A stretch of 64,000 nucleotides of DNA from JBGPEQ01 sp035518775 (lineage in GTDB: Bacteria; Pseudomonadota; Alphaproteobacteria; Dongiales; Dongiaceae), in the NCBI GenBank assembly GCA_035518775.1, contig DATIXH010000066.1, positions 8,980 through 72,979 of the forward strand, written 5' to 3'. The position numbers were made by a program, and so were the translations under genes. Of the stretch, positions 43,776 to 51,104 are shown piece by piece. The notes below the pieces were generated by a model. That model did no database searches and was not told the origin of the DNA. It saw only the letters and a program-made list of their open reading frames with translations. How positions within the stretch are numbered: position 1 is the stretch's first letter; the number at the start of each line of letters is the position of its first letter.

Positions 43776-44108
43776 ATGGACGTAGGGCGAGAAGAGGGTA
43801 CAGCCGACGCGCCGGCGACCGCCGCGCATTGTGGAGCCCGCCTGCGTCGCGGGGGCTGCTGTCCGTTGCCGCCGAGCCCGGGCAAGCGCCGCTGCTTCCA
43901 GCACGGCGGCGCGCGCGGCATCGGGGCGCCCAAGGGCAACGACAACGCGCGCAAGCACGGCCTGTTCAGCCAAGTGGAGATGGCGGAGCGCCGCCGCATC
44001 AACGCCGTCATCCGCGAGTGCAACACGCTGTTGCTGAGGGTGGACGCAGAGATGAGGGCGGCGCCGGACTGGGAGCTATATCGGGCTACGCGGCGACTGC
44101 GGCCGTGA
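43776..44108 (+). CDS. Small HGG-motif protein behind a LexA-type box, function unknown
   Basis: 110 residues from ATG 43776, which has GAGGA 5 nt upstream. An in-frame ATG at 43731 coincides with the predicted transcription start and the operator, so it is unlikely to be used. The protein has a cysteine-rich segment (HCGARLRRGGCCPLPP, then RRCFQHGG) followed by GAPKGNDNARKHGLFSQVEM and a helical region RRRINAVIRECNTLLLRVDAE. The pattern His-Gly-Gly ... Gly-Ala-Pro-x-Gly-Asn-x-Asn-Ala-x-x-His-Gly recurs in small proteins of bacteria and phages, often unannotated; a metal-binding or nucleic-acid-binding role is a guess. Confidence 0.68.
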   Translation: MDVGREEGTADAPATAAHCGARLRRGGCCPLPPSPGKRRCFQHGGARGIGAPKGNDNARKHGLFSQVEMAERRRINAVIRECNTLLLRVDAEMRAAPDWELYRATRRLRP

Positions 44109-44184
44109 TGGTGGAACGGACGAGTCTGATCAAGAAAGGTGATTCACGCTGCGGCATGCGGAGCCGTGGAGAGTGGAGATTCTT

Positions 44185-44283
44185 GTAGGGGCGACCGGAA
44201 GGTCGCCCACCTCTCTGGCACATCGCGAGTCCCCACATCAATCCGGCTCGCTGCGCGGCGGGCGACCTGCCGGTCGCCCCTAC
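44185..44283. repeat. REPIN-like element, copy B
   Basis: Arms at 44185-44208 and 44260-44283 are inverted repeats with one mismatch in 24 and nearly identical to copy A. Each starts GTAG when read inward, then hairpin GGGCGACC/GGTCGCCC. It lies downstream of the HGG-motif gene and 33 bp beyond the ilvD 3' end. Confidence 0.85.
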
Positions 44284-44316
44284 GTGCATCTCCGCGACTC
44301 CTCGTCCTTGCGTGTT

Positions 44317-46152
44317 TCAGTCCGGCACCACGCGCACCGCGCCTTTGGCGGCGCTGGTGACGAAGGCGGCGTAGGCCTTGAGGGCGGTGGTCACGTGGCG
44401 CTTGCGCGGTTCGGACGGCTTCCAGCCGGACGCGTCCTGGGCGGCGCGGCGGCGCGCGAGCTCGGTGTCGGCGACTGCCAGATGGACGCGGCGATCCGGG
44501 ATGTCGATCTCGATGATGTCGCCTTCGCGCACGAGGCCGATCGTGCCGCCGTCGGCGGCCTCCGGCGAGACGTGGCCGAGCGACAGGCCGGAGGTGCCGC
44601 CGGAGAAGCGGCCGTCGGTGATCAGCGCGCAGGCCTTGCCGAGGCCTTTCGATTTCAGATAGCTCGTCGGGTACAGCATCTCCTGCATGCCGGGGCCGCC
44701 GCGCGGGCCTTCGTAGCGGATGACCACGACGTCGCCGGCTTTCACTTTGTTGGAGAGGATCGCCTGCACGGCGGCGTCCTGGCTTTCGAACACGCGCGCC
44801 GGGCCGGAGAACTTCAGGATGCTCTCGTCGACACCGGCGGTCTTCAGGATGCAGCCGTCGACGGCGAGATTCCCCTTGAGCACGGCTAGGCCGCCGTCGC
44901 GGGCGAAGGGATGCGCGGCGTCGCGGATGACGCCGGCTTCGCGGTCGAGGTCGAGCTCGGGCCAGCGGCGGTCCTGGCTGAAGGCGACCTGGGTCGGCAC
45001 ACCGCCGGGCGCGGCGCGGTAGAAGTCGCGCACCTTGTCGCTCTTGCTGCGCTTCACGTCCCAGCGGTCGATCGCCTCGCCGAGCGTCGCCGCGTGCACG
45101 GTCGAGACAGAGCGCTCGATGAGTCCGGCGCGATCGAGCTCGCCGAGGATGCCCATGATGCCGCCGGCGCGGTGCACGTCCTCGATATGGACGTCCGACT
45201 TCGCCGGCGCGACCTTGCACAGCACGGGCGCGCGGCGCGACAGGCGGTCGATATCCGCCATGGTGAAATCGAGCTCGGCCTCGTGGGCGGCGGCCAGCAG
45301 GTGCAGCACCGTGTTGGTGGAGCCGCCCATGGCGATGTCGAGGGTCATAGCGTTCTCGAAGGCGGGAAAGCTCGCGACCCGCCGCGGCAGCACGCTCTCG
45401 TCCTCCTGCTCGTAGTAGCGGCGGGCGAGGTCGACGACCAGGTGGCCGGCCTCGAGGAACAGGCCCTTGCGGTCGGCGTGGGTCGCGAGCACCGTGCCAT
45501 TGCCCGGCAGCGCCAGGCCGAGCGCCTCGGTCAGGCAGTTCATCGAGTTGGCGGTGAACATGCCGGAGCAGGAGCCGCAGGTGGGGCAGGCCGAGCGCTC
45601 CATCACCGTGACGTCGGCGTCGCTCACGCGCTCGTCGGCGGCCGCGACCATGGCGTCGACGAGGTCGACGGCCTTGGCCTTCCCGGCCAGCACGACCTTG
45701 CCGGCCTCCATCGGCCCGCCGGAGACGAACACGGCGGGGATGTTCAGCCGGAGCGCGGCCATCAGCATGCCCGGCGTGATCTTGTCGCAATTGGAGATGC
45801 AGACCATGGCGTCGGCGCAGTGCGCGTTGACCATGTACTCGACGGAATCGGCGATCAGCTCGCGCGAGGGCAGCGAATAGAGCATGCCGTCGTGGCCCAT
45901 GGCGATGCCGTCGTCGACGGCGATGGTGTTGAACTCCTTGGCCACGCCGCCGGCCGCCTCGACCTCGCGCGCGACAAGCTGGCCGAGATCCTTCAGATGG
46001 ACATGGCCGGGCACGAACTGCACGAAGGAGTTGACGACGGCGATGATGGGCTTGCCGAAGTCGCCGTCCTTCATGCCGGTGGCGCGCCAGAGGCCGCGGG
46101 CGCCGGCCATGTTGCGGCCGTGCGTGGAGGTGCGGGAGCGGTATGCGGGCAT
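44317..46152 (-). CDS. ilvD: Dihydroxy-acid dehydratase
   Basis: 611 residues from ATG 46152 (MPAYRSRTSTHGRNMAGARG, the family N-terminus; the longer frame from 46212 is not). Fe-S enzyme of valine, leucine and isoleucine synthesis; it dehydrates 2,3-dihydroxy acids to 2-keto acids. The iron-sulfur cysteines lie in CISNCDKITPGM and CPTCGSCSGMFTANSMNCL, the latter the ILVD_EDD signature. SLGHVSPEAADGG near the C-terminus is also conserved. No other ilv gene is nearby; ilvD sits within the mixed block between bamD and ftsZ. Confidence 0.97.
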   Translation of the reverse strand: MPAYRSRTSTHGRNMAGARGLWRATGMKDGDFGKPIIAVVNSFVQFVPGHVHLKDLGQLVAREVEAAGGVAKEFNTIAVDDGIAMGHDGMLYSLPSRELIADSVEYMVNAHCADAMVCISNCDKITPGMLMAALRLNIPAVFVSGGPMEAGKVVLAGKAKAVDLVDAMVAAADERVSDADVTVMERSACPTCGSCSGMFTANSMNCLTEALGLALPGNGTVLATHADRKGLFLEAGHLVVDLARRYYEQEDESVLPRRVASFPAFENAMTLDIAMGGSTNTVLHLLAAAHEAELDFTMADIDRLSRRAPVLCKVAPAKSDVHIEDVHRAGGIMGILGELDRAGLIERSVSTVHAATLGEAIDRWDVKRSKSDKVRDFYRAAPGGVPTQVAFSQDRRWPELDLDREAGVIRDAAHPFARDGGLAVLKGNLAVDGCILKTAGVDESILKFSGPARVFESQDAAVQAILSNKVKAGDVVVIRYEGPRGGPGMQEMLYPTSYLKSKGLGKACALITDGRFSGGTSGLSLGHVSPEAADGGTIGLVREGDIIEIDIPDRRVHLAVADTELARRRAAQDASGWKPSEPRKRHVTTALKAYAAFVTSAAKGAVRVVPD

Positions 46153-46342
46153 CTGAAGTCTCCAGAAGCGGGATGGTGTCGCAAACGACCGTGCCCTTGT
46201 GGCGACAAGCACACCGGCACGGCCGGCCGATGATAGCGCGCGGTGGCCGGAGCCGAACAGGGGCGGCGGCTATGCGTTTGCGGAGGATTAGGGTTGCCTT
46301 TTTTCCTGTTAGAATGCGGCCCGAACGCGGACGGAAGGATTC

Positions 46343-47074
46343 ATGCAACAACTGGTGAATGATCCCTGGCAGCTGGTTCAAGAACATCGCTACGCAGATG
46401 CCTTGGCAGCGTATGACGCCGCACTGGCGGCGGGAGATCAGCAACGCGCCCCGTGGATCGCGAACCGCGGCATCGTCCTGCTCTGCCTTGGCCGATGGCA
46501 GGAGGCCTTCGACGCATTCGCTCACGCCAACGAGATCAAGAATCGAAAGACGCCAAGCGCGCAACCCTATCTGACAAAGATGGCGACGGCCCAGTGGCTG
46601 ATGGGCGGAAGAGGGGAGGCGATCGGAACGCTTCGGCGTGCCGTGGACGGCGTTGCGTCGGGCCAGATCGGCTACGCAGACTCGGCTGGCGGCGTATCCC
46701 AGGGCCTGCTGCTCTGGTACGCGGGTGCAACTGTGCCGGATGAGGCGGCCCGTGATCATGCTCTGGCGTATCTGTCGCGGCTGTCGGACGGGAGGCGAAT
46801 CCAGTTCTGGCCTGGTCCTCTCGCACTCTATGTCCTCGGACGAATGCCTTTTGAGGAGACATTGAGACTGATGGCGAGTAGCTCGGCCGACCTCGCGAAG
46901 GCGGAGGTATCGAAGCGTCGGCGGCTATGCCAAGCTCTCTTCTACGCCGCTGTCGCGAAGCGCCATGAGGGCGAGGAGTCCGCCTGCATGAACGGTATGC
47001 GTCAATGCTACGCGCTGGAGAACCCCTTGCTGGAGGAAGAGTGGTATCTGGCGCGAGCGGAAGTGGGGGCATAG
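46343..47074 (+). CDS. Tetratricopeptide-repeat protein of unknown function
   Basis: 243 residues; GGAAGGA lies just before the ATG. The N-terminal part has TPR-like helices (EHRYADALAAYDAALAAGDQ, WIANRGIVLLCLGRWQEAFD, TKMATAQWLMGGRGEAI). The C-terminal half (PFEETLRLMASSSADLAKAE, then RRLCQALFYAAVAKRHEGEE and ALENPLLEEEWYLARAEV) ends in a motif that looks conserved but that I cannot assign. No signal peptide. By eye it uses more A/T-ending codons than its neighbours, suggestive of recent acquisition. Stand-alone; partner unknown. Confidence 0.7.
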   Translation: MQQLVNDPWQLVQEHRYADALAAYDAALAAGDQQRAPWIANRGIVLLCLGRWQEAFDAFAHANEIKNRKTPSAQPYLTKMATAQWLMGGRGEAIGTLRRAVDGVASGQIGYADSAGGVSQGLLLWYAGATVPDEAARDHALAYLSRLSDGRRIQFWPGPLALYVLGRMPFEETLRLMASSSADLAKAEVSKRRRLCQALFYAAVAKRHEGEESACMNGMRQCYALENPLLEEEWYLARAEVGA

Positions 47075-47232
47075 ACGGCTTAAGAGTCGAGAACTGCGAC
47101 CTCCATGATTGGCTGCCATGCGCTTTCATCGGGGTGACAGCGGGGGAGCGATCTGCGAGGCTGCATTTTCGTGACGAATCGCGGATTCGGTGCGACGGGC
47201 CCGATGCGGCGGCTTGAATCGGGAGAGTTCGG

Positions 47233-48456
47233 GTGAGCGAGACGACGGCGACGGGGCAGCGGATTTCGGCTGGCGGCACGGTGCTGGCCGTGATCGGCGC
47301 GCTCAGCTTCTGCCACATGCTGAACGACATGATGCAGTCGCTGCTGCCGGCGATCTATCCGATGCTGAAGACCTCGTTGAACCTCGATTTCGGGCAGATC
47401 GGGCTGGTGACGCTGGCGTTCCAGCTGACGGCCTCGCTGCTGCAGCCCGCTGTCGGCGCCTATACGGATGCGCGGCCGCAGCCCTTCTCCCTGGCGGTCG
47501 GCATGAGCTTCACCCTCGCCGGGCTGCTGCTGCTGGCGAGCGCTTCCAGTTTCCCGGTGCTGCTGGTGGCGGCGTCGCTGGTCGGCATGGGCTCGTCGGT
47601 GTTCCATCCGGAGGCCTCGCGCGTGGCCCGCTTCGCCTCGGGCGGGCGGCACGGGCTGGCGCAGTCGCTGTTCCAGGTCGGCGGCAATCTCGGCTCGGCC
47701 ACGGGGCCGCTGCTGGCGGCCTTCATCGTGCTGCAGCGCGGCCAGGGGAGCGTGGCCTGGTTCTCGCTCGCGGCGCTGCTCGGCATCATCGTGCTGTTCA
47801 ATGTCGGGCGCTGGTATCAGCGCAGCGGGGCGGCGCGGCCGCGCTCGCGCGCCGTGCCGATCGGGCATCATCCGGAGCTGTCGCGGCGGCGCGTGGCCGG
47901 CGCGTTCACGATCCTGATGCTGCTGATCTTCTCGAAGTACTTCTACGTGGCGAGCCTCACCAACTACTACACCTTCTACCTGATCGACCGCTTCGGGGTC
48001 TCCGTGCAGAGCGCGCAGATCCATCTCTTCGTATTCCTCGGCGCCTATGCCTTCGGCACGGTCGCGGGCGGTCCGATCGGCGACCGCATCGGCCGCAAAT
48101 ACGTGATCTGGGTCTCGATCCTCGGCGTGCTGCCGTTCACGCTGCTGCTGCCGCACGCCAACCTGTTCTGGACGGAGGTGCTGAGCATCGTGATCGCGCT
48201 CGTTCTGTCCTCGGCGTTCGCGGCGATCCTGGTCTACGCGCAGGAGCTGCTGCCGGGACGGGTGGGCATGGTGGCCGGCATGTTCTTCGGCTTCGCCTTC
48301 GGCATGGGCGGCATCGGCGCGGCGCTGCTGGGCGAGCTCGCGGACCGCACGAGCATCACCTTCGTCTATCAGGTGTGCGCGTTCCTGCCGGCGCTCGGGC
48401 TGCTCACGGTGTTCCTGCCGGACCTCGAGGGCGGGCGGGTGCGGAAGAAAGGGTAG
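47233..48456 (+). CDS. MFS exporter, fosmidomycin-resistance (Fsr) type
   Basis: 407 residues, twelve predicted membrane helices, GTG start preceded by GGGAGAG. The first helix region SFCHMLNDMMQSLLPAIYPM is the hallmark of the Fsr group, and the A-motif-like QPAVGAYTDARPQP and GSSVFHPEASRVA agree. Fsr proteins export fosmidomycin in E. coli; the physiological substrate is unknown. The TAG stop codon (48454-48456) is supplied by the GTAG of REPIN copy C, so the repeat abuts the gene end exactly. Confidence 0.88.
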   Translation: MSETTATGQRISAGGTVLAVIGALSFCHMLNDMMQSLLPAIYPMLKTSLNLDFGQIGLVTLAFQLTASLLQPAVGAYTDARPQPFSLAVGMSFTLAGLLLLASASSFPVLLVAASLVGMGSSVFHPEASRVARFASGGRHGLAQSLFQVGGNLGSATGPLLAAFIVLQRGQGSVAWFSLAALLGIIVLFNVGRWYQRSGAARPRSRAVPIGHHPELSRRRVAGAFTILMLLIFSKYFYVASLTNYYTFYLIDRFGVSVQSAQIHLFVFLGAYAFGTVAGGPIGDRIGRKYVIWVSILGVLPFTLLLPHANLFWTEVLSIVIALVLSSAFAAILVYAQELLPGRVGMVAGMFFGFAFGMGGIGAALLGELADRTSITFVYQVCAFLPALGLLTVFLPDLEGGRVRKKG

Positions 48457-48523
48457 GGGCGACCGGCAGGTCGCCCGCGGCGCCGTGCGACGGAGAGACG
48501 GGCGACCTGCCGGTCGTCCCTAC
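48453..48523. repeat. REPIN-like element, copy C, overlapping the MFS stop codon
   Basis: Arms 48453-48476 and 48500-48523 are inverted repeats with one mismatch in 24, only 23 bp apart. The left arm is identical to copy A. Its first bases provide the stop codon of the Fsr-type gene, and the right arm ends 11 bp before the 3' end of the convergent AraC-type gene. Confidence 0.85.
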
Positions 48524-48534
48524 AGTGACCCCAA

Positions 48535-49395
48535 TTATTGCGGGCCTTCCAGCGGGAGGCAGATGTCGGTCAGCCATTGCTCGGGCGGCAGGGCGCGGGG
48601 GTTGTTGAGATACTCCTCGAAGATCGGCCGATCGGCGCACTGCTCGCCGCTCTGCGGCAGCCACTCGCGATAGAGCCAGCGGTAGGCCTTGTTGAGCTCG
48701 GCGTAGGGACCCTGGTGATGCAGCACGGCGTAGCGGCCTCCGGAAACCTCGAGGAGACGCAAGCCGTTTTCGAGCGCGACCTCGGGACCGACGCTGATGC
48801 CGGCATCCGAGCGGAGCGCGGCGGCCGGCGCGCCGTCGGGATCGTCGTAGTAGACGCCGATCGCGCGCGTCTGCTGACTCATGAGGCCGCGGCCCGCGGC
48901 CCAGGCGAACAGCCGCTCGAAGGTGGCGCCGATCTCCTGGTAGGAGCCGGCATGGCGCAGGGCGGCGAGGCGCACCGGCTGCAGGTCGCGGATGCTGACG
49001 TCGTACATGGCGGTCTCCGTTGCGGTCGCGAGGGGCGAGGGCGGCACCAGGCGGCCCTGCTTGCGATAGGCGGCGGGCGGGACGCCGTAGCCGGCGCGGA
49101 AGGCGCGGGCGAAGGCGGCGACGCTGCCATAGCCGGCGCGGCGGGCGATGCGCTCGATGGCCGGATGGCCCTCTACCAGCTCGCCGGCGGCACGGTGCAG
49201 GCGCAGGCGCCGCAGCGTGTCGGCCGCCGTCTCGCCTGTCATGGCGCGATAGATGCGATGGAAGTGATAGGGCGAGAAGCAGGCCACGGCGGCCAGCCGC
49301 TCGAGATCGAGCGGCTCGTCGAGATGCGCGCCGATGTGATCCATGACGCGCTCGAGGCGGCGGCTGTAGTCGAGGGTGGTGAGCGGTTTCGTCAT
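48535..49395 (-). CDS. AraC-family regulator with GyrI-like effector domain
   Basis: 286 residues. N-terminal double helix-turn-helix (RRLERVMDHIGAHLDEPLDL, AAVACFSPYHFHRIYRAMTGE, then RRAGYGSVAAFARAFRAGYGVPPAAYR in pieces). The C-terminal half from about 130 is a GyrI/SbmC-type ligand-binding domain: MYDVSIRDLQPVRLAALRHAGSYQ (in pieces) and RYAVLHHQGPYAELNKAY, like the Rob/BmrR drug-sensing fold. A sensor of small cationic or aromatic compounds is plausible. It stands divergent to the CynX-type exporter, a likely target. Confidence 0.9.
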   Translation of the reverse strand: MTKPLTTLDYSRRLERVMDHIGAHLDEPLDLERLAAVACFSPYHFHRIYRAMTGETAADTLRRLRLHRAAGELVEGHPAIERIARRAGYGSVAAFARAFRAGYGVPPAAYRKQGRLVPPSPLATATETAMYDVSIRDLQPVRLAALRHAGSYQEIGATFERLFAWAAGRGLMSQQTRAIGVYYDDPDGAPAAALRSDAGISVGPEVALENGLRLLEVSGGRYAVLHHQGPYAELNKAYRWLYREWLPQSGEQCADRPIFEEYLNNPRALPPEQWLTDICLPLEGPQ

Positions 49396-49473
49396 GGCTC
49401 CACTGTACGCGAAGCGGCTTGATCGCGATTGCGAAATTCAGCCTAGTTGCCGCCAGCCGAGCGGAGCGTCCTC

Positions 49474-50637
49474 ATGCGTGATCGCGTACTTCTCGTCGCC
49501 AGCCTGGTTCTGGTGGCGCTCAATCTGCGGCCGGCCCTCTCGAGCGTGGCGCCGGTGCTGCCGGAGATCATGCGCGACACCGGACTCTCCTCGGCCGGCG
49601 CCAGCCTGCTGACGACGGCGCCCGTGCTGTGCCTCGGCCTGTTCGGGCCGCTGGCGCCGGTGGCGGCGCGGTGGATGCGCAGCGAGCGCGTGGTGTTCCT
49701 GTTCATGGCCGTGCTGGTGCTGGGCCTGCTCATGCGGGGTGCCGGCACCGTGCCGGCGCTGCTGAGCGGCTCTGTACTGATCGGCATCGGCATCGGCATC
49801 GTCAACGTGCTGCTGCCGGCGCTCATCAAGAAGGACTTCCCGCGCTCGGCGGCCCTGATGACGGGCGTCTACACGATGGCGCTGTCGACCGGCGCGGCCC
49901 TGGCGTCGGGCCTGACCGTTCCGCTCAGCAAACTCCTCGCGGGGTCATGGGCCTGGGCGCTCGCCGCCTGGGTGCTCCCGGTGCTGGCGGCGATGGTCGC
50001 GTGGCTGCCCCGCCTGCGCGATACGCCGGAGGCGGGCGTCGGCCGGCGGGTGGACTTGCGCGGGATCTGGACGAGTGCGCTGGCTTGGCAGGTGACGCTG
50101 TTCATGGGGCTGCAGTCCGCGCTCGCCTACTGCGTGTTCGGCTGGCTGGCGCCGATCCTGCGCGACCGCGGCATGAGCGACGTGGGCGCCGGCGCGCTGG
50201 TGTCGGTCTCGATCGTCGCACAGGTCGCCGCGGCCCTGCTCACGCCGGTGGCGGCGACGCGCGGGCGCGATCAGCGGCCGGCGGTCGTGATCTCTATGGC
50301 GCTCAACATGGCGGGGCTGCTCGGCTGCGTCTTCGGGCCGCTGTCGCTCGCGCTGCTGTGGGCGATCGTGCTCGGCGCCGGCCAGGGCGCCTCGTTCGCG
50401 CTGGCGCTGACCCTGATCGTGCTGCGCGCGCCCGACGCGCGGACGGCCGGCCAGCTCTCGAGCATGGCGCAGGGCGTGGGCTATTGCCTGGCGGCGGCCG
50501 GTCCGCTGCTGGTCGGCCTGCTCCACGGCTGGACCGGCAGCTGGTCCACGCTCGGGATCCTGTTCCTCGTGATCGGCACGGGCGCGCTGCTCGCCGGCCT
50601 CGGCGCCGGCAGGAACCGCCATCTCGATCTGACGTAG
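49474..50637 (+). CDS. MFS transporter, CynX/NimT type
   Basis: 387 residues from ATG 49474; the track's longer start is a TTG. Twelve helices, with the N-terminal LVLVALNLRPALSSVAPVLPEI that is characteristic of the CynX/NimT (cyanate/2-nitroimidazole) group. MRSERVVFLFMA and SSMAQGVGYCLAAAGPLLVGLLHGWTG (in pieces) agree. The family exports or imports small organic compounds; specificity is unknown. Divergent from the AraC/GyrI regulator, 78 bp between starts. Confidence 0.9.
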   Translation: MRDRVLLVASLVLVALNLRPALSSVAPVLPEIMRDTGLSSAGASLLTTAPVLCLGLFGPLAPVAARWMRSERVVFLFMAVLVLGLLMRGAGTVPALLSGSVLIGIGIGIVNVLLPALIKKDFPRSAALMTGVYTMALSTGAALASGLTVPLSKLLAGSWAWALAAWVLPVLAAMVAWLPRLRDTPEAGVGRRVDLRGIWTSALAWQVTLFMGLQSALAYCVFGWLAPILRDRGMSDVGAGALVSVSIVAQVAAALLTPVAATRGRDQRPAVVISMALNMAGLLGCVFGPLSLALLWAIVLGAGQGASFALALTLIVLRAPDARTAGQLSSMAQGVGYCLAAAGPLLVGLLHGWTGSWSTLGILFLVIGTGALLAGLGAGRNRHLDLT

Positions 50638-50661
50638 ATCAATGAGGGCGAAGGGAGAGAT

Positions 50662-50735
50662 TGCAGGGGCGCGCTGCGCGCGCCAGCCTCGCTGCGGCGC
50701 GATGTGAAGACGGGCGCGCGCAGGGCGCCCCTTCA
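50662..50735. repeat. REPIN-like element, divergent variant F
   Basis: Arms 50662-50684 and 50713-50735 are inverted repeats matching in 21 of 23 positions, 28 bp apart. Each arm folds by itself: GGCGCGC, TGC, GCGCGCC on the left. The heads are GCAG and GAAG instead of GTAG. It lies between the convergent ends of the CynX-type gene and the small coiled-coil gene. Confidence 0.7.
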
Positions 50736-50763
50736 TGATGGCATTTTGTTTGCTGCGCCCCGA

Positions 50764-51051
50764 CTATTGGCGCGCGGTCTTGCTGTCCTGGCGATCGATC
50801 CAGCGGCGGACCGATTCGGCGAGACCGTCGAGATCGGCGGCGAGCGCGCCATCGATGTGATTCTCCGCCTTGCCCTGAGCCTCCAACTCTGCCAGTCGCC
50901 GCTGCAGCTCGCCGTGGCGGGCCGCGAGGTCAGTGACCTCATCGGCCGCGCGACGGTCAGCCGCCGCTTCCTGCGCCCTGATCGTCTCGATGTCGTGGCC
51001 GAGCCGCTCGACGCGGCCACGCATGCTGCGACTATCTGACGGCTTGGCCAT
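50764..51051 (-). CDS. Small charged coiled-coil protein, unknown function
   Basis: 95 residues, RBS GGGAGGA about 11 nt before ATG 51051. Strongly charged and helical: GRVERLGHDIETIRAQEAAADRRAADEV in pieces, then DLAARHGELQRRLAELEAQG, consistent with a coiled coil across about 10-62. No signal peptide, membrane segment or recognised domain. An overlapping frame (50733-51020) is a shadow. It shares its strand with the ABC-2 exporter genes, 53 bp past the permease stop, and could belong to that unit. Confidence 0.6.
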   Translation of the reverse strand: MAKPSDSRSMRGRVERLGHDIETIRAQEAAADRRAADEVTDLAARHGELQRRLAELEAQGKAENHIDGALAADLDGLAESVRRWIDRQDSKTARQ

Positions 51052-51104
51052 GGCCCATGCGTCCTCCCGCTGCGGTTCTCTGGCCTAACGTCCCGGCCGC
51101 GCGG

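Noticed and set aside
43776..44108. Prophage or integrative element around the HGG-motif gene
   Set aside because: No integrase, attachment-site duplication, capsid or tail gene is present nearby, so only a single possibly transferred gene is claimed.
44109..44184. tRNA gene near the HGG-motif gene as an insertion target
   Set aside because: No cloverleaf-like sequence can be drawn there.
47080..48156. Reverse 358-aa frame opposite the Fsr-type exporter
   Set aside because: Low-complexity Arg/Gln/His composition typical of antisense of a membrane-protein gene.
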